A stretch of 64,000 nt of DNA, taken from positions 904,206 to 968,205 of the forward strand of contig NW_023998646.1 in assembly GCF_014805625.2 (NCBI RefSeq), written 5' to 3'. Below the pieces are notes generated by a model. The model had not been told where the DNA came from. It saw only the letters and a list, made by a program, of their open reading frames with translations, and ran no database searches. This DNA comes from Glossina fuscipes. Taxonomy: Eukaryota > Arthropoda > Insecta > Diptera > Glossinidae. The translations under genes and the position numbers were made by a program. Of the stretch, positions 30,420-41,815 are shown piece after piece. Numbering within the stretch: position 1 is the stretch's first letter; each line of letters begins with the position of its first letter.

Positions 30420-30726
30420 TTGTTGATTCTTTGCTTCAACAATCAATCAGAAAAATTGGAAATAAATGCACTTTATAAATGTTTATCATTCGCATTTCAT
30501 TCACACTTGATACAACACGTCATCTCTGCAAACGGCAGCTGGATAATTTTAGTGTTTACCGGTGTTAGTGAAAAAAAGGAAAAAAAAAAAGAGAATTTAA
30601 ATATTTGAAAAAAGGAAAAGAGGTTTAATAAAGTAATAAAATAACCAAAGAAAGGTAGAAAAGAAGGGAAGGAAGAGAAATCTCTCGTGAGAGAAAAATT
30701 AAGAAGCAATACATATATTCAATTTT

Positions 30727-32223
30727 TTGTTTTTTCGTTGTGATTTTTTCTTTTTTTTTGTGTTCCCCGTGATAACAACCAAAACAACATCAGCCCGTCT
30801 CCCTATGGAGACTGGGTCTGATCTTATAACTACTGATAGAGACTGTTTTGAAGATTTTTACATGAACGCCATTGGGCACACCAAGAGATCGAGAATGGGT
30901 GAGAATAATATTCTTTTATCTGCTAACGGAGAAGCTAATGCAAACGTTTTAATTGCGCCTAGTAAGCAGGCTATCGACAAGCCCTCTGATTTGGGTGCCA
31001 CAGCCGCCCCAAATCTCGAGATCAATTTATACGATTGCCTTTCGAACTGCAATTTCGTTGTTTTTGTCGAAACGTGCGCAGACGCAGAAGGAAATCGCAT
31101 CAATATTAATTCCAATCTCTATTTTTATGATTACTTGAAGGATTTCAATAGGTACGGCTTAAAAGAATTAAAAGTTGTCAGCAGGGGCAAAGCCAAACTG
31201 CTTTTCATCTCTGCTGCCAATGTCAACTATTTTGTTACGAATAATGAATTTACTAGAAAGAATTTGAAGGCGTACATACCGAGGTCTTTCACTGAGAGAT
31301 TTGGAGTCATTCGAAACATCCCATGCACATATAGTGTCGATGATATAATTAAAAAAGCCCTATCCGATATTCCGATTAAGTCCGCTGTCCATTTTCAAAG
31401 AAGAAATCCCAACAACAAAGACGAGTGGATTCCCACAACCAGCATCAAAGTTGGGTTCAAAGGGAGAGCGCTCCCTAAGTCAATAAAATTTAATTATTGT
31501 TACCTGTCGGTTGAGTACTTTGTACCCACTTTAAAGTAGCGCTTTAAGTGCGGTAGATACGGGCACGTGTCAAAATTCTGCAAAGCCAAAGAGAGCAGAT
31601 GCCTTAACTGTAGGAAGTCTCCGAAGTGTGTGAACTGCCAGACGATGAAGTGCTTGTCCTGCGTTTCAGGTGAGCACAACACTCTCAATAAGTGTTGCCC
31701 TAACAGGAAGCTTGAATCAAATATCAACAGGATAATGGCGATTAAAAATCTTTCGTATAAAGAGGTCAAAGAGAATTTTTCCGCAAATTATTTCGAATGT
31801 CTCGATGACATCACTTATGACGACAATTTCCCTCCACTGGGAAACACGCCTGCAATTTCGACCAAGGATGATAATCAAAATGCCAACAAAATTTTAACCA
31901 AAAATAAATATAATGCTGTCGTCAAAAGGAAATCGTTTCCTTCCAAATCTCCTCTCAGTTCAACCACCAAGCCTTCTCTCAATTCACCCCCCAAGCCGTC
32001 TGGAATAAGTCTTCAGCGTCCAGTAATTTCAAACAACTTTTTGCGTTCCTCAGAACTTGAAAGATTAATCGCTGCGATTAAAGAAAGTATCCGTCCGATG
32101 ATCCCTCGTAATCTTATTAAAGAATTTGAAGAGAAAATGTCTGTCTGTGCCAATTCTCGCCCCGTTAAAGCGCCCAGCGCTATGAGAAAATGCTCCGGGG
32201 TTCTTTCTCAAGTTTATATATGA
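30727..32223 (+). pseudogene. Outer LINE ORF1 (gag-like, CCHC knuckles), one nonsense codon
   Basis: One frame of 499 codons interrupted only by TAG at 31537-31539. ORF1 proteins of this type bind the element's RNA in a ribonucleoprotein particle. After the break come cysteine knuckles: CGRYGHVSKFC, then CLNCRK, then CVNCQTMKCLSC, then the KCC of a third. The C-terminal third is basic and Ser/Pro-rich. The ORF stops at TGA (32221-32223), whose A is also the A of the ORF2 ATG: a TGATG overlap of the kind used for reinitiation in some LINEs. Confidence 0.85.
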
Positions 32224-33738
32224 TGCCCATTTTGCAATATAATATCTAAAGTGTTCGACGTAACGTGTCGTTTTTGCACTTTTGCTTGAACTCAAATAAG
32301 GTTGATTTCTGCATATTAAGTGAAGTTTTTCTGAAAGATGAAAATTGTTGTGAAGTTAAAGTTTCGAATAATGCTTCAGCCACCAAATGTCGAAGTGATG
32401 GCTATGGTGGTGTTAGAATGTTAGTTAAAAAAGGTGTCAATTTCACACGTATTCCCAATAACTCTGCCGTTGACATTATTATCATCAAAACCATGAACCT
32501 TAAACTGAATCTTTTCATAGCATCATGCTATTTTCCACCCAGTCTCGATGTACAAACTTTTCGTGATGAGATTCCGAGATTATGTGGCTTTCTTGACGGT
32601 GAACAAAATGTGATTCTAGCTGGAGATTTCAATGCAAGACACCGCCTGTATGGCGATCAAGTCTCTACCAACAAAGGCAAAATCCTTGTAAATGCCATCA
32701 ATTCCAGCAGTTTCAGTGTCTTAAATAACGGCAATACTACCTTTCACTGTAACCGGAGCGGTCGCACGGTGAACAGTGTCTTGGATCTAACTTTCTCGAA
32801 CTCAACTATTTTGTCTTTCAACTGGGACACATCCAACGTTTTCATTGGCAAAAGTCAGCTCTCTCCCATTTTATTCCACAGTTGCCACAATTCCGTTAAG
32901 AAAATAGAAAACTTAATTTCACGCAACTTGTTTATGGACGGCCTTTTTAAAGCTGATCTTCCTTCCGATTTATCATCAATTCAAAGTGCCTTTCGGTCTG
33001 TGATTAGGTCTGCTAGAATCGACTTTCCTGATATTGAGTCCTTCACACCTAAACCTTGGTGGAACTCTTCCCTGCCAACACTTTTTCGCAAATACCAAGC
33101 CGCAAGGGAAAAAATGAGTAAATATGCCAATCCAGCCAACTACATGGAATATATGAAAACACTGAAAGAATGGAGGTCTGCAGTTAGAAAGGCGAAAAGG
33201 ACAAATAGAGCCATCGCGATTAAAGATTTATGTGGTAACGGCAACCCACGTTCCTTCTGGAATTATATCAATGGTCGTCGACATTCTAGTCGAAAATTAA
33301 GCGGTTGTGCTGTATAAAATGACCGTGATAATAAAAAAATACTTAGATTTGCTCAAGAGCTACACTCCAGTTGTCAATCCGATTACAATGCCTTCAATTC
33401 CTTTTATTAGTCTCAGTAACACACCCTTTTCATTGCATGATCTAATGTATGTTTTACATTCCAGAAAGAGAGCAACTGCTGCAGGTTGTGATGGTGTCAA
33501 GTATGACATGCTCAGAGCACTGTCTGGAGGAAGCTTTAGCATTCTTTTGCATGCAATTAACAACTGCTGGTCCACCAACTTTATACCCTCTGATTTGCGT
33601 TGCATCAAAATAGTTCCCATTCCCAAGCCAGGTAAAGACTCAAATGATTTAAGTAGCTTCAGACCAATTTCACTGATATCTGTATTCATAAAGACTATCA
33701 AGGGCAATCTAGGGCAATCTCCTCGTTTAAATTACTAG
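32223..33738 (+). pseudogene. Outer LINE ORF2, endonuclease and start of reverse transcriptase
   Basis: ATG at 32223; an in-frame TAA follows at 32247-32249. The AP-endonuclease-like domain is clear: ILSEVFLKDE, then the catalytic GDFNARH (about 32625-32643), then SVLDLTFSN. The frame ends at 33315-33317 and coding likeness resumes in another frame at about 33320. It carries IPSIPF, RATAAGCDGVKYDML and RPISLISVF, the N-terminal reverse-transcriptase blocks, then stops matching about 33700. Together these changes make it non-functional. Confidence 0.88.
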
Positions 33739-33739
33739 T

Positions 33740-36700
33740 TCCGACAGAAAACAGCGATATGTTGTTAAACAAACCTTTGTGGCCAGTAGGATCCTTAATT
33801 AAAGAATTTATCCCTCGAGATCGTCCCCGTAATACCAAAGCAATAGTCTTGGGGCCTTCAAAAAACTAAATGTTTCTTCAGACTCATTACCTCTCATTTA
33901 TCAAAATGTTAGGAGCCTAAACTCAAAAATTCGTTCTAGTTTTCTAAATTCAGTGAGCACGGAGTTTTTCTGTTTGGCCTTCACCGAAACTTGGCTAAAA
34001 CCCGATCTTCATTCGTCGGAACTTTTCCATAACTCTTTCCAAGTCTTTAGAAAGGATCGAGTGAATCGCATTGGTTGTGGTGTATTAATTGCCGTATCTG
34101 CGTCAATCCCGTTCAATTCAATAGAATTTCCCACTTCTCCTGACATTGAATTTATCGCCATTCGTGCGATAATGCCTAATAAACAGCTATTTGTAACCTG
34201 CTCCTATATTCCCCCAAATTCCGATATCTACATTTACAAGAAATACGCTGCCCCCATTTGTGAACTGGCCAAGCGGTCTAGACTTGACGATTTGATCGTT
34301 GCATTCGGTGACTTCAACTTGCCTCAAGTCACTTGGTGTAACAGTGATAATTCTGGCTGTTTGATTTCTACTTCAACGTCTGATATGGCTGTTGTGTTCT
34401 TTAATGAATTGCTTGATCATAATTTGGTTCAATATAATCGTACCCCTAATTGATCTCTGCTTTGCCAACTTTCCTGAGATTAACGTAAATCGTTGCCCAT
34501 CTTTTAGTTTACCTCAGGACCCTTATCATCCATCAATGTGCATTTCCTTTCATCATATGAATGTTGGTTCGTTGAACTGCCTTAATGAGCCTAATCAAAC
34601 TTTTTCAAATAATTATTATGATTTTCATAAAATCAATATTGCATTGCTAAAACATCGTCTTTCGCATTTGCGGCTTGATTTCTCACCCGGTAGTATTCAA
34701 AGCTTATTGTCATCGTTCTACAATACATTAAATCTGGCTATTTCTGTATCTGTTCCGACCAAGCAGTGCAGGTGTCCCCCGTGGTTTAATAAGACAATTA
34801 AATATCACAAGAATAGAAAAAACTCGCTATTCAAAAAATATTCGAAAAGTGGCTCTGCGCTCGACTATTCCGCTTACTCGGTGGCGAGGCATAGATTTAA
34901 TTCCCTCAACCACCATTATTACTGCAGATATCTTCAGTTCATTAAAATCTCTCTGTTTGCTAATCCTAAATACTTTTTTCAATTTGTTAACTCTAGAAGA
35001 AAAATATCCGCATATCACTCTTATGTTTCTTTTAATGGCTCTAATTCCTCAGATGATTTTGAAATCTCAAATCTGTTTGCTGAGTATTTCCGACGAAACT
35101 TTTCGATTGCTAATTTCGATTTATCAACAAACTACCCATATCCTATAACTAACTCGGTTTCAATACCTAACTTGGTTATTTCGGAAGATGACGTTTTTAA
35201 AGAGTTTAGTTCTCTAAAATATAATTGTGCGCCTGGATCTGATGGCATTCCATCATGTGTACTTAAATCTTGCGCTGTCGAGTTGAGTGGTGTGATCTCA
35301 AAGATTTTTAACATGTCCTTGTATTGAGGTGTTTTCCCTTCATGTTGGAAGAGTAGTTTCCTTATTCCTATCCTCAAGAGTGGAAGTAGCCAATTTGTTG
35401 AGAACTACAGAGGCATAGCCAACTTGAGTGTCTTGCCCAAGTTGTTCGAGCGTATTGTGACTCAGCATTTGGCCTTTGCCATTAATTCGTATATTTCTCC
35501 GCACCAGCACGGCTTTCGGAAAGGGCGATCTACAGTCACCAACTTGTTAGAGTTTACCTGTCATGTTTTCAAGGCTTTTTCTAGTGGCTCTCGCACAGAT
35601 GTTATTTACACTGATTTAAGCAAAGCATTTGATATGGTTAACCACAGACTACTTATCTTTAAACTCCAAGCCTCTGGTTTCCCACCCTACTTAGTGAAAT
35701 GGATAAGCTCTTATCTGCACAATAGATCCTTCAGGGTTTTGTTTAACTCCATCACCTCGGATGAATTCCCCGTTACGTCTGGCGTACCTCAAGGAAGTCA
35801 CTTAGGTCCCATTTTATTTAGTTTATACATTAACGATCTCCCATCGGTGGTTAATTCCAGCCAAATCTTAATGTATGCTGATGATGTGAAACTGTTTTCT
35901 TCCTTCTCTGTTGAATCGCAATCACATCAGCTTCAAGGTGACTTGGATAATTTTGTTGCATAGTGCTCTTTGAATCTTCTGAAACTAAATCTGAGTAAAT
36001 GTAAGAAGCTTTCTTTCTCAAGAAGAAAGTCATTCATTACTCAGTATTTCATAGGTTCGTATAAGTTGGAGGACGTCGATTCGATCACAGATTTAGGCGT
36101 TCTATTTGCCCAAAGGTTACGTTTTAACTTGCACATTGAGCTCTCTATAAGCAAAGCTAAGTCCGCGCTTGGTTTTATAAAAAGTTGGTCCAAAGGGCTT
36201 GATGATCCCTACATTACGAAAAGGCTGTACATGTGTTTGGTTAGACCCACACTCGAATATGCCTCTGTTGTGTGGTCTCCTTCATATAGGTGCTACGTAG
36301 ATTCAATTGAATCTGTTCAAAAGTAATTCTTGCTGTTTGCCCTTAGAAATTTGGGTTGGGATTCGTTTGCCTCTCTTTCTCCCTATGGAAATAGGTTGCT
36401 TCTGCTGTCCCTACCGTCTCTTGAGAAACGTAGGTAATAAATGGTGCTATTGACTCGCCTTCATTACTTGGTGAAATAAGCTTTAATGTCCCTAACCGCT
36501 TCTCTATGCACTTTATCTTTGTTAAGCTTAGTCAGTGTAAATATAATTATGAGCTGTTTAATCCGCTCAGAGTCGTTTGCAAGAACCTAAATAAAGTTTA
36601 CCACTTATTCTCGTTATCGAACTCTTTAAAGTCCATTAAAGTAACATTGCTTAATACGCGCGATTTACCTATGTCGTACTTAAACTAGCTTTTATCCTTA
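33740..36700 (+). pseudogene. Inner LINE ORF2 (Jockey/CR1-like), decayed
   Basis: Begins within or before QNVRSLNSKI (about 33898). The endonuclease (33898-34450) shows FTETWLKP and FGDFNLPQVTW. A frameshift near 34440 leads into the linker frame (34392-35327). The reverse transcriptase follows (35380-35960) with GFRKGRST, TDLSKAFD, SGVPQGSHLGP and the intact catalytic MYADDVKLF. A thumb-like region follows to about 36690. Nonsense codons near 35327, 35963 and 36326 (two probably from Trp codons, by context) interrupt one otherwise continuous frame. No RNase H is seen, unlike the outer element. Clade call is by recalled likeness. Confidence 0.85.
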
Positions 36701-37430
36701 AAAAGTCGTTACGATTCGAAAATGAATTATTGTTAATTATTATCGGTTGCCAGGCTTATGCATGTTTGCGATGGCTTAGGGGTTCATTTGGTCCTGTACC
36801 GGTTGTAAGTGTAGTTCTGACAGTCAACTTCTCTTGTATGAGGTTGTTGTGCCAAGAAAAGCTCCTCTTTTATTACAACAACGGCTACGATATATATGCC
36901 ACCGACGGGTCCGTCGGACATAATGTATCTGGCTTCTCGGTCGTGAAACATCTATCTGAAATAGTACATCGAGTTAAATTGGAAGAGGAACTTTCCTCGA
37001 CTTTTATTGAGTTGGTCGGCATTCCCAATGAATTAATTCGGGCAATTCGCAACCACATCCTTCAACAGCTAAACGACGAATTTTAAAAAATCGCGCGCGT
37101 TAAATCCAATCGCCTTTTCTATAAATTAAATTCCACATTTCAATTCAAACCCTTTTCTGGATCTTCTTTCAATTCCTGGGAAATCAAAATTCTTTATAAA
37201 CTCATGAGTGGTCATACTTATGACAAAGTTTATTTAAAAATGATTCGCGCTATACCATGTGATGTTCGTGAAGTTTGCAATGTTGTTGAGTCTACTGAGC
37301 ATCTAATCTTCAGATTCCTTTAGCTTCTTCAAGTTATATCGCTGTCTCCTCGATCTCTTTGTAGTAAAAATGTACGCCATCTCGGGGAACTAACTTGCTT
37401 TACTAGAAAAGCTAATTTATCCTTTTAGAA
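36700..37430 (+). pseudogene. Outer LINE 3' part, RNase H and C-terminal cysteine motif
   Basis: ATDGSVGHNVSGFSVV at about 36897-36945 is the first catalytic block of RNase H. VGIPNELIR (37015-37041) resembles the late block, with material between lost. The frame at 37140-37320 ends in a C...C-VVESTEHLIF motif like the zinc-binding tail of such LINEs. I attach it to the outer element by order and clade logic; direct sequence proof is lacking. Confidence 0.65.
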
Positions 37431-37640
37431 TTTTTTTTTTCCTCTTCTTTCCTTTTTTTTCTTTCGTTTTTGCGTTCAATCATCTTCTATTACCATAGTA
37501 TTCCTTTTCGTTTTCAGCCAAACTTTGCAACACCGTTTAACTTTCAAGAACTCAACAAGCACAATTACACACACATACACAATTACACTTAACATGCTGG
37601 CTCCAGCTATTACGGCCGCTCTTTTTTTTATTACGTTTTG

Positions 37641-39171
37641 TACATAATTGTGACCAAAAATTACGACAGTTTATTATCTGGACTTATAAGCCACAAATCT
37701 ATTGGCTTAGTCCATCTCCATTCAACATACCGAAAAAAAAAAAAAATAAATGTTTATATATATTATATATATATATATTATTCATATATATTATTTTCAA
37801 TAAGCGAAACTTCATTGTCTTTACAGGCATCGACGTTTTTTTCATTGACCAACTCATTTACAAAAATTTTTTTATTTATTGTCTTGCTCTGATTGTTGTG
37901 TCTGACTGTTACTATGCATTATAAACGTTTTGCCTGCTGTGAGTAGAATATTATTTCATTATTATTAATTTCAAAGTGATGTTTTCATAATACAACAAAT
38001 CCTTTGCCATGGAATTAAAAGAATTTTTCGTTTTACACTTTTAATATAGTGCTTTGCTAAGAAATTTTTTCCAGCTTCAACGAACTTTCCTATAAACTCT
38101 ACTTGCTTGTTTTCTCTGAGTAGTTCTAAACACGACATTTTTCAGTTGATTGGAAGATATTGTTCGTTTTAGTAAAACCCGCCTTCCATCAGCAATGTGA
38201 AATAATAAGGCAGCACTCTTTGCAATGCTGTTGGACGAAACAATTGCCTTCACATAAAACCCGGTGGATATGCGATAGTAAAAGCACTTTTAGTAAGGTC
38301 TAATTTTCAATCAATTTTAATGTAGACATTATCCAATATTTTTAAAAAATTCTCAATTCTCAACAATTTAGAGTTATCGGTATTATCGGTTAGTTAATTT
38401 TATTGTCTCTAATTCCTCAGCTATCGTCCGGCTATTTTAGTGTTTTTAATCTCGCAATGGTAAATCTTTTTTTATAGAAAATTATAGTTCTACGTTTTCC
38501 TCACTATTATTATTCTAACTTGATAAAAATTAAAAAATTTATGAAAACAAGGAACTTTCGTGCGGAATGTTCATAATAGTTATGGTTTGTGACGTTAAAC
38601 TCTTTTACCGAAATAATTGCAGGTTTTTTTTGGCTTTGTCTATAAACATGGACGACAATTTTTAGCAATGGTGTGGAAAGTATTTTTGACGGCCACCAGA
38701 AGAACATTAATAATTATTTTGTTCATATAGAATATACGAAGAAAACGGTTGTTTAAAATTTATTTCTTGTGCTATTATTTGTCTTGAAATGCCTTTCAAA
38801 CACCATTTCCTGTTTAGGTCGACTGAGAGCATCTAGGGATAAAAATTGACTTTTCATACTGAATGACTAAAGTTTCGAAACATTTTTTGGCTCCACTCCA
38901 AAGAAGCTATCTGAGAGTAACGATTTATAAATTTTCACATTGATGTCAATGCACTTTACATCCAAAAATTTTTGTTTAAATGGTTTTGTAATACACATCT
39001 TAAGTTATCGGAGAATGCCCGCATTTATTAATTACACATGTCTCGGGAAGATTGTGAACAAAAGGAAGCTTTTTTACATGAAAGAGAAGTGTTTGAAAAT
39101 TTTGCCGGAATAATTTAATGTGAAATATTTCATTAATAAATATTAACATGTTAATATTTCTCGTATTTCAG
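37641..39171. other. Upstream region of the phosphatase
   Basis: 37732-37800 is A- and AT-rich simple sequence. The first exon of the phosphatase should be here or earlier. An ATG frame at 39038-39118 (MSREDCEQKEAFL...) is a weak candidate without a good donor. Confidence 0.4.
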
Positions 39172-39795
39172 ACGGAACGCCCAAAATCCAAATTTCTACA
39201 GTTCTTGCTCGCGAAGGATGAAATCATTACAACAAAATTTGTTACATTTTTGTTAAACTACGAACCGTTTAGAGCAATAAAAGCTCACACTAAAGCCCTG
39301 GAATTATCATGCGACGGTATAGTATGGTTGACAGCATGGCCAGCTTTTATTTGGTTTGCAAGCAACAAAACGCTTTATCAGATGCAAATTAACTTATTAT
39401 TTGGTTTAATATTGGACATAGTGATCACCGCGCTTATAAAGGCCGCAGTTAGAAGAAGGCGGCCTTCATCCACCAAAAACTTGTTATCAACTATAGGTCC
39501 AGATAAGTTCAGCTTTCCATCTGGGCATGCGTCAAGATCTGCTTTCATTATGGTGTTTTTTATAATGATATATCCGTTGTATCCTATATTTTGGGCGCCT
39601 TTAATGGCATGGTGCTTTTGCGTTTGCCTCTCTCGTGTCCTCGCGAAGCGACACTTCATTCTAGATAGCATATGTGGATTTTTAATTGGTTTGGCGCAAG
39701 CGTTCACTATAAGCATGCTGTATATTAGCGAACAAAATGCAATAGCTATGGTTAGCAATTTGTCAAGTGACCATTTACCAGGCGGAAGCGAATAG
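39172..39795 (+). CDS. PLPP6-type polyisoprenoid/presqualene diphosphate phosphatase, last exon
   Basis: 207 codons after a strong acceptor (TCTCGTATTTCAG), ending at TAG 39793-39795. The PAP2/PLPP6 family removes phosphate from presqualene and polyisoprenoid diphosphates at the endoplasmic reticulum or nuclear membrane. All three PAP2 motifs are present in order: KAAVRRRRP (K-x6-RP), FPSGHAS, and SRVLAKRHFILD (SR-x5-H-x3-D). They lie between several hydrophobic segments. The ATG at 39148 is in frame but sits in the polypyrimidine tract, so I take it as intronic. The N-terminal exon was not found. Substrate is inferred from the family. Confidence 0.88.
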   Translation, partial: TERPKSKFLQFLLAKDEIITTKFVTFLLNYEPFRAIKAHTKALELSCDGIVWLTAWPAFIWFASNKTLYQMQINLLFGLILDIVITALIKAAVRRRRPSSTKNLLSTIGPDKFSFPSGHASRSAFIMVFFIMIYPLYPIFWAPLMAWCFCVCLSRVLAKRHFILDSICGFLIGLAQAFTISMLYISEQNAIAMVSNLSSDHLPGGSE

Positions 39796-40019
39796 CTAAC
39801 CAAAGTTTGAAAGATATTTATTTATGTATATAACGTCCCTAAAATATGTTTGCAAACTTCATAAGTTCTAAAATAAAAACAAAAGGCATATGAACTCTTC
39901 TCTTTTAATCAGACAAACAATGGACGGTAATGATTAAAAAAGAACGTGAATTGAATTGAACCTGTATATCGATTGCAAATACATGTATATATGTGTACGT
40001 GCAATTAGAAATTTCTACA

Positions 40020-40160
40020 ACCATCCAATTCTGATTACCTCCTTCCGTCAATAATTTTCAGCGATCTCCTTAGTTGTAATTCTTGGATTTTCTTCCATTA
40101 ACTACATTAATGTCAGAAGCTCGTCACTAACGAGGTTAGTCTTGGAAATTCAAGCCTCCA
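40020..40160 (-). pseudogene. Possible mariner-type transposase fragment
   Basis: The minus strand gives SDELLTLM, a stop, then LMEENPRITTKEIAEN, like the helix-turn-helix of mariner transposases. Only about 40 residues are seen, with stops, so this is a relic at best. Confidence 0.4.
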
Positions 40161-41123
40161 TTTGTAAATCATTCAAACTACTACGGAGAGCTTTCATTGA
40201 AACATGAAAGTTGATTTTTAGTGCATTCTCAATGCTCAGGATTACGGAAATTCATATAGCATTCTTCCACCTTTATTTTCTAAAAATTTCGCAAGACATA
40301 AATCAACTTATTTGAATGATGTAAGAACTAAACCCTCACTATAAAATATATATTTTAGATGAAAGTGAGGAGGCAGCGGCCAATCCTAAACGACGTTTAG
40401 ATGGGGTTAATATCGACGAAGGACGTGTTTCTGAAAACGAATGTGAACTATGAGTCCAATAAAATTAATGAAAGTAGGTTTAAATGTAGTCGTTGGCAAT
40501 GAATTAACATCCGGCGTGACAGATGGATTAAATCTTCCAAGCGTGCAAAATATTGGGAAAATATACTGAAGTTTAACCAGCACGATGTACTGTTTTAACG
40601 CCATTTTTGAAAATTCGTCCACGAAATTCTTATAAGCACATAGATAACATCTAAATTATTCGCTACATGAGCTAGGTTTTCTCGTTAATTGAGATATAAT
40701 ATTAAAAGGTTTCGACGCATGCTTGCAGATGTTGAATTAGGAATGACCTCATAGTAAACATAGAAGCGATTGTTTCAAATCATTCAATAGAGAAGAGAAG
40801 AACGACACGGGAAATATTTTATTTTCTTTACAGGGATATGGCTCACTGTTCGGCGTCTGCATTCTTCTTGGTTTTCCTTCTTTGAAATATGTAGAATTAA
40901 ATACTTAAACTCCTTTTCAATTTCATGGAACTTTGGCAACTTCGCCAAATAGAGACAAGAATAGCAACCATATGTTTTTTGTTTGTTTATGAATTTTTTC
41001 GTAATCAAATGTGCAATGTTGCTTGACTACTCAACTATTAATTCGCAATTAATATTGGTGAGCAAGTTAAGAGGGCGCGAAATTGTTTCATCGTAAAATT
41101 GTTAATCCCTTCGATTTTGAATT
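40160..41123. other. Spacer between phosphatase and ALG6
   Basis: An exon-like piece at 40361-40453 follows ATATATTTTAG and reads DESEEAANPKRRLDG in an open frame to a stop. No partner exon seen. Otherwise nothing recognised. The ALG6 promoter should be close to 41100. Confidence 0.4.
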
Positions 41124-41815
41124 ATGTTTACGAAAACGAAGTTGGCCACTGCTAATATGGACACTTTTCTATTAGTTTGCTTCAGCATAGCTATCCGCGC
41201 AGCAGTCTCCTTACATTCTTATTCGGGAGCAAACAAGCCTCCCATGTACGGCGACTATGAAGCTCAAAGACATTGGCAGGAAATAACGTACAACTTTTCC
41301 CCAAAAGGATGGTACAAAAATTCAAGCAACAACAATCTTGAATATTGGGGGCTTGATTACCCGCCGTTAACAGCATATCATAGTTACGTAAATGCGTACA
41401 TCGCTTCGAAGATAAACTCCAGTTTCGTCGACTTGAAGACTTCTCACGGGTTCGAATCAGAAAGACATAAAACCTTTATGCGTTCAACAGTTTTAGCCGC
41501 TGATACGTTAATATATTTACCAGCGTGCATTTTAGTGGCGTCATTTATAGACAAAGTGTTCAAACAGAACATTTTCCTCCAATTGTGCGTTTTGTTTGTT
41601 ACATACCCGGGCTTAATATTGATAGATAATGGACACTTTCAATATAACAACATATCTCTCGGCTTACTACTGCTAGCTGTGTATTTCATATTAACCGATT
41701 CCAACAATTTAGCGGCTTTATCCTTCTCTTTGGCCTTAAATTATAAGCAAATGGAATTATATCATGCCTTCCCGTTCTTTACATACCTTTTGCGAAGTTG
41801 TTTAGTTGAAAACTG
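41124..41815 (+). CDS. ALG6: ALG6 exon 1
   Basis: 230 codons plus two bases; donor CTG|GTGAGT. Holds the luminal catalytic loop with GDYEAQRHW and WGLDYPPLTAYHS. Confidence 0.95.

Larger units (their letters stand above)
30420..37640 (+). mobile_element. I-clade-like LINE interrupted by a second LINE
   Basis: The outer element runs from a 5' region near 30420 through ORF1 (30727-32223) and ORF2 (from 32223), breaks near 33700 in the reverse transcriptase, and resumes after about 36700 with RNase H and C-terminal motifs. The inner element of a different clade fills about 33740-36700. Both are decayed. Part of the outer reverse transcriptase is missing, so insertion was accompanied or followed by deletion. 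The 3' end of the outer copy is uncertain, somewhere between 37430 and 37640. Confidence 0.8.
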
